Origin: Chitinophaga polysaccharea
Lineage (GTDB): Bacteria; Bacteroidota; Bacteroidia; Chitinophagales; Chitinophagaceae
Direction of reading: 5' to 3'
Length of the DNA: 64,000 nt
Assembly: GCF_902150045.1 (NCBI RefSeq)
Contig: NZ_CABFVU010000003.1
Span: 434,001-498,000, forward strand
Shown: positions 23,884-30,791 of the stretch, in pieces
Layout of the letters: every line of letters starts with the position of its first letter
Numbering within the stretch: the first letter of the stretch is position 1
Program-made: the position numbers and the translations under genes
The notes under the pieces: model-generated
The model's database searches: none
Seen by the model: the letters and a program-made list of their open reading frames with translations, nothing else
Told to the model about the DNA's origin: nothing

Positions 23884-25221
23884 ATGCCTCAACATTTAGT
23901 AACTGATTTTGCTGCTTATATTTCCCGTCAGCGATTATTTGATCCTGCACAAAAGGTGCTGCTGGCGGTAAGCGGCGGTGTGGACTCGGTGGTAATGGCC
24001 TGGTTGTTTAAAAATGCCGGCTACCACGCAGGCATTGCCCACTGTAACTTTCAGCTGAGAGGGGAGGAATCTGAGCGGGACGAAGCATTTGTGCGCAGCA
24101 TGGCGGCAGCCCTGGAATTACCGCTTCATGTAGTGAAATTTGATACCCATGCCTATGTGGAAGAACATCGTGTAACCATACAGGTAGCCGCGCGGGAGCT
24201 GCGTTACCGCTGGCTGGAAGAAACACGCGCCGCAAACGGGTATGCCTTTATTGCTACCGCCCATCATATGCAGGACAGCGTGGAAACAGCCCTGATGAAT
24301 TTTGCCAAAGGTACCGGTATCGCAGGTTTGCATGGTATCCTTCCTAAACAGGAACACCTGGTCCGCCCGTTGTTATTTGCGGAGAAAGATAAACTGGTGG
24401 CGTATGCTGCCATGAATAATATTTCTTTTGTGGAAGATAGTTCCAATATAACTGATAAGTATACACGTAATTATTTCCGGCACCAGGTAATTCCCCGTTT
24501 ACAGGAAGCATTCCTGGGTGTGGTAAAAAATATGGCCGGCACCATTGAACGGATGAAGGAAGCGGAGATCCTTTACCAGGAGGCATTGGCGAAACATCGT
24601 AAACGGCTGCTGTTCCAGCAGGGGAACACCTGGATGGTGCCTGTATTAAAGCTGCAGAAAACAGTGCCGCTGCACACAATTGCCTGGGAACTGTTCCGCA
24701 ACTTCGGATGTACTTCTGCACAAACACAACAGGTATTGTCGTTGCTGGAAAGTGAATCCGGCAGGTTTGTAGATACCGGTAGCCACCGTATTGTCCGCAA
24801 CCGTCAATGGCTGCTCATTACGCCGCTGGCAACGGAAGTATCGCCCCTGGTAGTGATTGAGCGGGGACAATCGCACATTCATTTTGGAGGCGGACAATTG
24901 CAGATCCGTGAGCAGGAGAGAGGCAACGTCGGTATCCCGGCATCCCCGGAAACGGCCTGGCTGGATGCCGCCCAGGTAAAGTTTCCGCTGATCCTGAGAA
25001 AATGGAAGCAGGGCGATTACTTTTATCCGCTGGGAATGCCTAAAAAGAAAAAGGTAAGCCGTTTCCTGATCGATCAGAAATTATCCATGCCCCGGAAGGA
25101 AAATGTATGGGTACTGGAGTCCGATAAACGGATTGTATGGCTGGTGGGAATGAGGGTAGACGATCGTGTGAAGATCACTTCAGGAACAAAGAATGTAATC
25201 AGTATTACCCTGGCAGGATAG
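23884..25221 (+). CDS. tilS: tRNA(Ile)-lysidine synthetase
   Basis: TilS uses ATP and lysine to convert C34 of tRNA-Ile(CAU) to lysidine, which switches its identity from Met to Ile and lets it read AUA. The PP-loop motif is SGGVDS at residues 30-35, followed by HCNFQLRGEESERDE and the ATAHHMQDSVET metal/ATP region. The N-terminal domain also has FVEDSSNITDKYTRNYFRHQVIP. The C-terminal part, about residues 350-445, shows the substrate-binding 'LRKWKQGDYFYPLGMPKKKKVSRFLIDQK' pattern in separate blocks. Its 445 residues match the long E. coli-like form. The start ATG follows an A-rich stretch. Confidence 0.95.
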   Translation: MPQHLVTDFAAYISRQRLFDPAQKVLLAVSGGVDSVVMAWLFKNAGYHAGIAHCNFQLRGEESERDEAFVRSMAAALELPLHVVKFDTHAYVEEHRVTIQVAARELRYRWLEETRAANGYAFIATAHHMQDSVETALMNFAKGTGIAGLHGILPKQEHLVRPLLFAEKDKLVAYAAMNNISFVEDSSNITDKYTRNYFRHQVIPRLQEAFLGVVKNMAGTIERMKEAEILYQEALAKHRKRLLFQQGNTWMVPVLKLQKTVPLHTIAWELFRNFGCTSAQTQQVLSLLESESGRFVDTGSHRIVRNRQWLLITPLATEVSPLVVIERGQSHIHFGGGQLQIREQERGNVGIPASPETAWLDAAQVKFPLILRKWKQGDYFYPLGMPKKKKVSRFLIDQKLSMPRKENVWVLESDKRIVWLVGMRVDDRVKITSGTKNVISITLAG

Positions 25222-25224
25222 TGG

Positions 25225-25260
25225 TTGCCGGCAGGGGCCAAACCGCTGCCGGCAATTTTA
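25225..25260. terminator. Bidirectional terminator between tilS and rhomboid gene
   Basis: TTGCCGGCAG (25225-25234) pairs exactly with CTGCCGGCAA (25246-25255), followed by TTTTA. It fills the gap between convergent stops at 25221 and 25262. Confidence 0.8.
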
Positions 25261-25261
25261 T

Positions 25262-25882
25262 TTATCTCCCAAACCTCGGGTGCATAAGCATATTCAGAAA
25301 ATAAGTTCCAAGCTCGGGATGAAAGACCAATGGAAACACAATACCAAATAACGCACCCCACATATGCGCATCGTGATTGATGTTGTCACCACCTTTCCTC
25401 GACATATACGCCGACAAAGCAAGGAATAAAACACCATAAATGACCGCGGGGATCGGGATGAAAAATAAGTAAATGGTGTTCCAGGGATCTACCATAATAG
25501 CCGTAAATACCACCGCAGAAATAGCCCCGGAGGCTCCAAGGGAAGAATAGCTGGAATTATTCCGGTGCTTTATATAAGAGGGAATATTGGCTACAATTAT
25601 TCCAAGCAGGTAGTATAAAATATACACCACCTTACTTTGGAAAAGCTGCATAAATAAATTTTCAATGGCAGGACCAAAGAAAAATAAAGTAAGCATATTG
25701 AAAATGAGATGCTGAAAATCAGCATGCACAAACCCTGAAGTAATAAAGCGGTAATATTGTCTGTAGTTCTTTACCATATAGGGTTGCAGGCTCATCTTAT
25801 CCAGCTGGTCATAATTCTTAAGGGCAGTATAGGATACGAGGCAGGTAACAATGATAATAACCAAACTGATCGAAAACATCAT
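25262..25882 (-). CDS. Rhomboid-family intramembrane serine protease
   Basis: The 206-residue protein has about six membrane helices. The rhomboid features are all visible: HADFQHLIFNMLTLFFFG in the second helix (H-x-x-x-N), the nucleophile GASGAISA (GxSG) in the fourth, and HDAHMWGALFGI (catalytic His) in the sixth. Rhomboids cut substrates within the membrane. The small size, without extra domains, matches the compact bacterial type. It lies 28 bases after rlmH on the same strand and is probably co-transcribed; the substrate is unknown. Confidence 0.92.
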   Translation of the reverse strand: MMFSISLVIIIVTCLVSYTALKNYDQLDKMSLQPYMVKNYRQYYRFITSGFVHADFQHLIFNMLTLFFFGPAIENLFMQLFQSKVVYILYYLLGIIVANIPSYIKHRNNSSYSSLGASGAISAVVFTAIMVDPWNTIYLFFIPIPAVIYGVLFLALSAYMSRKGGDNINHDAHMWGALFGIVFPLVFHPELGTYFLNMLMHPRFGR

Positions 25883-25910
25883 AAAGCTTTTGTTTAGGTG
25901 ATAAAGGTAC

Positions 25911-26384
25911 TTATTGATGATGATACTTTTCCCTATTCAATACTGTATAGGCGCGATATAATTGTTCTGTAAAAATAAGACGTACCAGCTGATGGGGAAA
26001 AGTGAGCGGAGATAACGACATTTTCAGCTGCGCTCTTTGCAATACCGCATCATCAATGCCAAAAGCGCCGCCTATCAGGATGATCAGCTGCCGCGTGCCG
26101 GCATTATTACGTTGCTGCAGGAAATCGGCAAACTGCACAGTGGTCATCATTTTCCCTTTCTCATCAAGCGCCAGCAGGAAGTCGGTAGGCAGCAGCATAT
26201 CCAGGATAATTTTCGCCTCCTGCTTTTTTAGTTCCGGAACAGATAAACTGGCAGCCTGTTTAACAGTTGAGATCAATTTAACCTCAAAATCCACATAATG
26301 CTGCAGTCTTTTCTGAAAAACGGCCATCCCGTCCCTGATGTAGGGATCGTGTTCTTTTCCTATGCTCCAGAGTTGGATCTTCAC
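25911..26384 (-). CDS. rlmH: 23S rRNA (pseudouridine1915-N3)-methyltransferase
   Basis: RlmH (formerly YbeA) methylates pseudouridine 1915 in helix 69 of 23S rRNA using S-adenosylmethionine. The 157-residue protein has the SPOUT-fold knot motifs: FLLALDEKGKMM, the loop IGGAFGIDDAVLQRA, and the C-terminal LSPLTFPHQLVRLIFTEQLY RAYTVLNREKYHH block, which is the most conserved stretch. Length is normal. It leads a two-gene unit with the rhomboid protease. Confidence 0.96.
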   Translation of the reverse strand: MKIQLWSIGKEHDPYIRDGMAVFQKRLQHYVDFEVKLISTVKQAASLSVPELKKQEAKIILDMLLPTDFLLALDEKGKMMTTVQFADFLQQRNNAGTRQLIILIGGAFGIDDAVLQRAQLKMSLSPLTFPHQLVRLIFTEQLYRAYTVLNREKYHHQ

Positions 26385-26458
26385 TTCGTATAATGATTAA
26401 GCAATTGCTGTAAAAGTAAGTGTAAATCAGAAGATTGCGGAAATTTTTTTAATAACTG

Positions 26459-26489
26459 TTTGGGATTTTCAAAAAATCCCCTACCTTTG
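26459..26489 (+). promoter_or_regulatory. Promoter of the first tRNA-Arg gene
   Basis: TTTG (26459-26462) and TACCTTTG (26482-26489) are separated by 19 bases, an exact Bacteroidota -33/-7 pair, 22 bases upstream of the tRNA. Confidence 0.8.
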
Positions 26490-26511
26490 CCATCCACTCA
26501 CAAAAACACAT

Positions 26512-26585
26512 GGCTCCGTAGCTCAATTGAATAGAGCATCTGACTACGGATCAGAAGGTTTCAGGTTTGAATCCTGACGGGGTCA
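26512..26585 (+). tRNA. tRNA-Arg (anticodon ACG)
   Basis: The 74-base cloverleaf folds by eye: acceptor GGCTCCG with CGGGGTC (with wobble pairs), D arm GCTC...GAGC, anticodon arm TCTGA-CTACGGA-TCAGA with ACG at the loop centre, and T arm TCAGG-TTTGAAT-CCTGA. Discriminator base is A; CCA is not encoded. It reads CGU and, after A34-to-inosine editing, CGC and CGA. It has its own promoter and terminator. It differs from the two identical copies at 28.6-28.9 kb in the acceptor and T arms. Confidence 0.95.
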
Positions 26586-26586
26586 C

Positions 26587-26627
26587 AAAGCGAAATTCTT
26601 TTAAAAAGGGTTTCGCTTTTTTCTTTT
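26587..26627 (+). terminator. Terminator of the first tRNA-Arg gene
   Basis: AAAGCGAAA (26587-26595) pairs with TTTCGCTTT (26611-26619), followed by a T-rich stretch. It begins 2 bases after the tRNA end. Confidence 0.8.
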
Positions 26628-26772
26628 TTAAGTAACAGTTTTTCGTCACGTGCAATGCTTTCAGCAGTACCGGGAGCGCTGAAAATTGTTATAATGAAAC
26701 AACTTCTTAATGATGGCTGCTACTCAGAAATTACAGTAATCGGGCGTATTGCCATCATTTGAAATAGTTTTA

Positions 26773-26780
26773 TACCTTTG
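26773..26780 (+). promoter_or_regulatory. Promoter -7 box of purK-purE
   Basis: TACCTTTG matches TAnnTTTG exactly and sits 17 bases before the purK ATG. A weak -33 TTG is at 26749-26751 (21-base spacing). Confidence 0.6.
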
Positions 26781-26797
26781 CCTGCTAACTGAAGATT

Positions 26798-27916
26798 ATG
26801 TTTGAAAATTTGAAAATAGGAGTACTGGGAGGCGGACAGCTGGGTGCTATGCTTATGCGGCCTGCAATAGATTTTGGCCTCAACGTTTCAGTAATGGACA
26901 GTGATGCTAACGCGCCCTGTTCACGTTATACTTCTTCTTTTTTTTGTGCTGATCCCGCTTCCTATGAAGCCGTGCTGGAGTTTGGCAAGGGACTGGATGT
27001 TATTACCATAGAAAAGGAAGCTGTGAATATCGCTGCTTTGCGTCAGCTGGAAAAACAGGGGGTAAAGGTTTTTCCAACTCCTGATACTATTGAAATAATC
27101 CAGGATAAATTCAGCCAGAAGCAATTTTTACAGTCGCACAATATACCTGTAGTGCCAGGTGAAGCCGTTCAGGGTAAAAATGACCTGCACCGGTATGAGA
27201 GTAAACTACCTGGCTGTTTAAAAAAACGGCGCGATGGGTACGATGGCTATGGCGTGATGGTTTTGAGAACACCGGCGGATATTGAAAAGGCTTTTGATGT
27301 GCCCTGTGTGCTTGAAGAATTGGTGGATATTAAACAGGAAATTGCTGTTATCGTAGCAAGGAACGAGCATGGTGCTGTAAAATGCTATGACCCGGTGGCC
27401 ATGGTCTTTTCAGAAGAGAAGTTCATACTTGATTTCCAGATGGCGCCGGCTCAGATAGATGAGCATATAAAGGAAGAAGCCATCGCCCTCGCCGGTAAAA
27501 TAGCAGATGCGCTTAAGCTGGTTGGTATTCTCGCTGTAGAAATGTTTATCACAAAAGATAATAAACTTTTAGTGAATGAACTGGCTCCAAGGCCGCATAA
27601 CAGTGGTCATCATACCATAGAAGCAAGCATTACATCACAATACGAACAACTGCTCCGTGCCATACTCGGATTACCATTGGGCGATCCAGGTCTTCGTTTC
27701 CCTTCTTTAATGATGAATATACTGGAAAGCGCTTCACCAGATTCAAACGTCCGGGAGAAACTACCGCTTCTGTTAAGCATGGAAGAAGTGCATCTTCACT
27801 GGTATGGCAAAAAGGGCAGAAGGCCCGGCAGGAAAGTAGGTCATATCACCATTGGAGGCGGCACAATGGAAAGCATTGTAGCAAAGGCTGAAACAATACG
27901 CAAAATTTTAAATTAA
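26798..27916 (+). CDS. purK: N5-carboxyaminoimidazole ribonucleotide synthase
   Basis: PurK couples ATP hydrolysis to carboxylation of AIR by bicarbonate, giving N5-CAIR in purine synthesis. The 372-residue ATP-grasp protein starts IGVLGGGQLGAML, contains KKRRDGYDGYGVMVL in the ATP-binding region, LEELVDIKQEIAVIVAR, and the metal/phosphate site VNELAPRPHNSGHHTIEA. Length is normal. purE follows after only 5 bases, so both enzymes of the two-step route are co-expressed. Confidence 0.96.
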   Translation: MFENLKIGVLGGGQLGAMLMRPAIDFGLNVSVMDSDANAPCSRYTSSFFCADPASYEAVLEFGKGLDVITIEKEAVNIAALRQLEKQGVKVFPTPDTIEIIQDKFSQKQFLQSHNIPVVPGEAVQGKNDLHRYESKLPGCLKKRRDGYDGYGVMVLRTPADIEKAFDVPCVLEELVDIKQEIAVIVARNEHGAVKCYDPVAMVFSEEKFILDFQMAPAQIDEHIKEEAIALAGKIADALKLVGILAVEMFITKDNKLLVNELAPRPHNSGHHTIEASITSQYEQLLRAILGLPLGDPGLRFPSLMMNILESASPDSNVREKLPLLLSMEEVHLHWYGKKGRRPGRKVGHITIGGGTMESIVAKAETIRKILN

Positions 27917-27921
27917 AAAAT

Positions 27922-28419
27922 ATGAAACAGGTAGAGGTAGGCATTATTATGGGCAGTAGTTCTGATGCGCCTATTATGCGTCAGGCAATAGAGGTTTTAA
28001 AGAAGTTTGAAGTAGAGTACGAGTTCAACGTTGTATCGGCACACCGCAGCCCCCAGAAAATGTTCGACTATGCAGCTGCCGCTGAAGAACGTGGTTTGAA
28101 GATCATCATTGCAGGCGCCGGTGGCGCAGCACATCTTCCGGGTATGGTGGCCGCTATAACTACTTTACCTGTAATTGGCGTGCCGATTAAATCTTCCAAC
28201 TCTCTTGATGGTTGGGATTCCCTCTTATCTATAGTACAAATGCCTGGTGATGTACCCGTGGCTACAGTAGGAGTTAATAATGCACATAATGCCGGTTTAC
28301 TGGCTGTGCAGATACTGGCTACCAGTAACAATACACTCAGGCAAAAGCTGGCGGCATTAAAGAAACAGAATTATGATAAGGTCAGCAAACAGAATGAAAC
28401 ATTGGATCAATCTGTATAA
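27922..28419 (+). CDS. purE: N5-carboxyaminoimidazole ribonucleotide mutase
   Basis: PurE moves the carboxylate of N5-CAIR to carbon 4 to give CAIR. The 165-residue protein carries the class I signatures GIIMGSSSDAPIMRQA, VVSAHRSPQKMFDYA (catalytic His), IIAGAGGAAHLPGMVAA and the PVIGVPIKS-Gly/Leu-rich active-site loop. It forms an octamer in known cases. It is co-transcribed with purK. A hairpin without a T-run (28482-28501) lies downstream. Confidence 0.97.
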   Translation: MKQVEVGIIMGSSSDAPIMRQAIEVLKKFEVEYEFNVVSAHRSPQKMFDYAAAAEERGLKIIIAGAGGAAHLPGMVAAITTLPVIGVPIKSSNSLDGWDSLLSIVQMPGDVPVATVGVNNAHNAGLLAVQILATSNNTLRQKLAALKKQNYDKVSKQNETLDQSV

Positions 28420-28547
28420 AGCAGCTGCCATACCTGCAGTGAGATATAAGAAATGATCCTGCTGTTTATCCGGCGCAGTTCTTTACAGGAGCGCCTGTAA
28501 ATTGCGTATATCCATTCACGGTAGTCTCAAAAAAATACATTTAATTT

Positions 28548-28578
28548 TTTGTTTAATTTAAAACTATTCCTACATTTG
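28548..28578 (+). promoter_or_regulatory. Promoter of the second tRNA-Arg gene
   Basis: TTTG (28548-28551), 19 bases, then TACATTTG (28571-28578), ending 18 bases before the tRNA. Confidence 0.8.
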
Positions 28579-28596
28579 CAATCCCAAACGGGAAAT

Positions 28597-28670
28597 GGCT
28601 TCATAGCTCAACTGAATAGAGCATTTGACTACGAATCAAAAGGTTTCTGGTTTGAATCCAGATGAGGTCA
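28597..28670 (+). tRNA. tRNA-Arg (anticodon ACG), copy 2
   Basis: The cloverleaf has acceptor GGCTTCA with TGAGGTC, D arm GCTC...GAGC, anticodon arm TTTGA-CTACGAA-TCAAA (ACG), and T arm TCTGG-TTTGAAT-CCAGA. It is 74 bases, without encoded CCA. It is identical over its whole length to the copy at 28813-28886 and a diverged paralogue of the gene at 26512. Confidence 0.95.
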
Positions 28671-28676
28671 CAAAAA

Positions 28677-28707
28677 AGAAAATGCTGCAGATAATGCGGC
28701 ATTTTCT
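28677..28707 (+). terminator. Terminator-like hairpin after tRNA-Arg copy 2
   Basis: AGAAAATGC (28677-28685) pairs with GCATTTTCT (28699-28707) across a 13-base loop. Confidence 0.55.
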
Positions 28708-28761
28708 ATGAAAACAAATAACCTGAAGAAAAGCTGTCAGGTATAAAAAGTTGAAAAATAA

Positions 28762-28792
28762 TTTGTTAGAATAGGAATTTATTCTACATTTG
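28762..28792 (+). promoter_or_regulatory. Promoter of the third tRNA-Arg gene
   Basis: TTTG (28762-28765), 19 bases, then TACATTTG (28785-28792). The region through CAATCCC and ACGGGAAA is shared with the promoter of copy 2, so gene and promoter were duplicated together. Confidence 0.8.
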
Positions 28793-28812
28793 CAATCCCG
28801 AAACGGGAAAAC

Positions 28813-28886
28813 GGCTTCATAGCTCAACTGAATAGAGCATTTGACTACGAATCAAAAGGTTTCTGGTTTGAATCCAGATGAGGTCA
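28813..28886 (+). tRNA. tRNA-Arg (anticodon ACG), copy 3
   Basis: This is base-for-base the same 74-base cloverleaf as copy 2, lying 216 bases downstream of it. It has its own promoter and a strong terminator. Confidence 0.95.
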
Positions 28887-28887
28887 C

Positions 28888-28926
28888 AAAAGGACGAATA
28901 CGAGTACATCGGTTCGTCCTTTTTTT
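28888..28926 (+). terminator. Terminator of tRNA-Arg copy 3
   Basis: AAAAGGACGAA (28888-28898) pairs with TTCGTCCTTTT (28913-28923), continuing into a T-run to 28926. Confidence 0.88.
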
Positions 28927-29049
28927 ATGCCCTGTACCCACCTTATATTGGTTATTTAAGATATGTTTCCGGCAGGCGCATGCCGGATCAGTAAAAATTG
29001 TTATCTTTTACACGTAGTTGTTTTTGTTTATCCAACGGAACCCGGAATT

Positions 29050-30054
29050 ATGATACGGATCAAAAAAGAAGGTATACTGCTGCATCAAACCAACCTGGAA
29101 TTTGAAAACGAAGGCGTATTAAACCCGGCTACCATCAGGGTGGGAGATAAGGTGCTTTTTTATTACCGCGCAGTACAGAAAGGCAATCATTCAAGTATTG
29201 GTTTTTGTAAACTGAGTGATCCGCTCACCATCGAAGAACGGCTGAACAAACCCATTTTGTTCCCCGAGCACGACTATGAGGCAAAAGGGCTGGAAGACCC
29301 GCGCGTAGTGTATATCGACGGCTTATTCTATCTTACCTATACGGCGTACGATGGAGTAAGCGCCTGTGCAGCGCTGGCCACTTCCACAGATGGATTGCAG
29401 TTTGAAAAACACGGGCTCATAGTAGCGCAAATGGACTATGCAGAGTTTAAACAACTCGCGGAAACCAATGCTCCACTGGATGAAAAATATATCCTGTACA
29501 ACAATTTTAACCCGCGTTTATGGGATAAGGATGTAGTCTTTTTCCCAAGGAAAATTAATGGCAGGTTTTATTTTCTCCATCGCATAAAACCGCATATACA
29601 GCTGGTATCAGTAAATAATCTGTCTGATCTTACAGCGGATTTCTGGAAAGATTATTATCTCCATCTTCACGATCATATCATACTAACGCCGAAGTATAAA
29701 CACGAAATGAGTTATGTGGGCGCCGGCTGTCCGCCGGTGGAAACACCGCATGGCTGGCTGTTCATTTATCACGGTGTGCATGAAACACCGGAAGGCTATG
29801 TGTATGTTGGCTGCGCTGCGCTGTTCGACCTGGATGATCCATCGAAAGAAATTGCGCGGTTACCCTATCCCATATTGGCGCCGGAACGGGATTGGGAAAT
29901 AAGGGGAGATGTGGATAATGTTTGTTTCCCTACAGGCACGGCCTTATTTGACGATACCCTCTATATTTATTACGGGGCCGGTGATGAAGTGATCGCTACC
30001 GGAACAATCAGCTTAACGGAACTGATCAACGAATTACTCAGCTATCGCGCATAG
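29050..30054 (+). CDS. GH130-like mannoside phosphorylase or mannosidase
   Basis: I start at ATG 29050 (MIRIKKEGILLHQ); the longer frame has 29 extra residues without likeness. The 334-residue protein shows the five-bladed-propeller pattern of glycoside hydrolase family 130: EGVLNPATIRVGDKVLFYYR, the key GLEDPRVVYIDGLFYLTYTA block (Asp of the catalytic site), NFNPRLWDKDVVFFPRKING, the segment VGAGCPPVETPHGWLFIYHG, and WEIRGDVDNVCFPTG near the end. Family members act on beta-1,2- or beta-1,4-mannosides or Man-GlcNAc, by phosphorolysis or hydrolysis; which applies here cannot be read off. No signal peptide is seen, so it is probably cytoplasmic. Its end overlaps the convergent HAD gene by 13 bases. 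Confidence 0.82.
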   Translation: MIRIKKEGILLHQTNLEFENEGVLNPATIRVGDKVLFYYRAVQKGNHSSIGFCKLSDPLTIEERLNKPILFPEHDYEAKGLEDPRVVYIDGLFYLTYTAYDGVSACAALATSTDGLQFEKHGLIVAQMDYAEFKQLAETNAPLDEKYILYNNFNPRLWDKDVVFFPRKINGRFYFLHRIKPHIQLVSVNNLSDLTADFWKDYYLHLHDHIILTPKYKHEMSYVGAGCPPVETPHGWLFIYHGVHETPEGYVYVGCAALFDLDDPSKEIARLPYPILAPERDWEIRGDVDNVCFPTGTALFDDTLYIYYGAGDEVIATGTISLTELINELLSYRA

Positions 30055-30788
30055 CAGGCTATAATTGTTTCTATCACCCGTTTTGTTTCATCCGGGTCAC
30101 GTACTTTAATACAATCCACACCTGCTTCCCTGGCAGGATAATCATTCCCGCCAGGAAAAATAGCATCTCCTGCAAATAACATTTTATCTATAGGAATATG
30201 CAGGATACTCCTGAGCTTATGAATGCCGTAAGCCTTGTCAATGCCAGGTTTGGTAATGTCTACGGAAGTAGTGCCACCCAGGTTGACAGAAAATTCCGGT
30301 ATCATACTATCCAGCAACGTTTTCATTTTCTGCCTTTTGGCAAAATCAGGATCCCACTTTTTCTTTTCTTCCAGCGGCGCTTCCTGTCCCAGCGCGGAGA
30401 AAGTGATCTGGCTGCCGCGGTCTTCAATGGCATCGCCCCATAAATGTGCGGCTTTGTATCCCAATGTATTCACCACACTGTTGAGCGCATCAGTGATCTT
30501 CTTTTTTTCAGTGGCTGTAAAATCTTCCGCATACAGTTTATTCCACTTACCATTGTACTCATAAAATTGTGTACCACAGGTGGGCAAAATAAACAGGCGT
30601 TCCAGGTTTTTTGCACCGGGCAGCTCAGCCAGCACTTGTTGCTCAAACTGGGGCCAGGCGCCGCCGGAAATGATGGCCACCTTTACCACTGTTAACAACG
30701 AATACAACAGCCTGCTCATCTCTTCATCAATGGCTGATTTGCTTTGCGCCAATGTTCCATCCAGGTCAAATACCACGAGTTGCTTCAT
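30042..30788 (-). CDS. HAD-IIB hydrolase, phosphomannomutase-like
   Basis: The 248-residue protein has the HAD motif I VFDLDGTLAQ at residues 6-15, motif II in AIISGG, Lys of motif III in DKAYGIHKL, and motif IV in LFAGDAIFPGGND. The cap region with GGTTSVDITKPGIDKAYG resembles eukaryotic-type phosphomannomutase and sucrose/trehalose-phosphate phosphatases (class IIB). A sugar-phosphate phosphatase or mutase acting in the cytoplasm is likely. It begins 3 bases after the transketolase stop and is therefore in its operon. Opposite it lies a GH130-like enzyme, which makes mannose or hexose phosphate a plausible substrate; this is inference. Confidence 0.8.
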   Translation of the reverse strand: MKQLVVFDLDGTLAQSKSAIDEEMSRLLYSLLTVVKVAIISGGAWPQFEQQVLAELPGAKNLERLFILPTCGTQFYEYNGKWNKLYAEDFTATEKKKITDALNSVVNTLGYKAAHLWGDAIEDRGSQITFSALGQEAPLEEKKKWDPDFAKRQKMKTLLDSMIPEFSVNLGGTTSVDITKPGIDKAYGIHKLRSILHIPIDKMLFAGDAIFPGGNDYPAREAGVDCIKVRDPDETKRVIETIIACYAR

Positions 30789-30791
30789 TGA

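Noticed and set aside
28482..28501. Hairpin TTTACAGG/CCTGTAAA after purE
   Set aside because: The 8-bp stem has no T-run, so I do not list it as a terminator.
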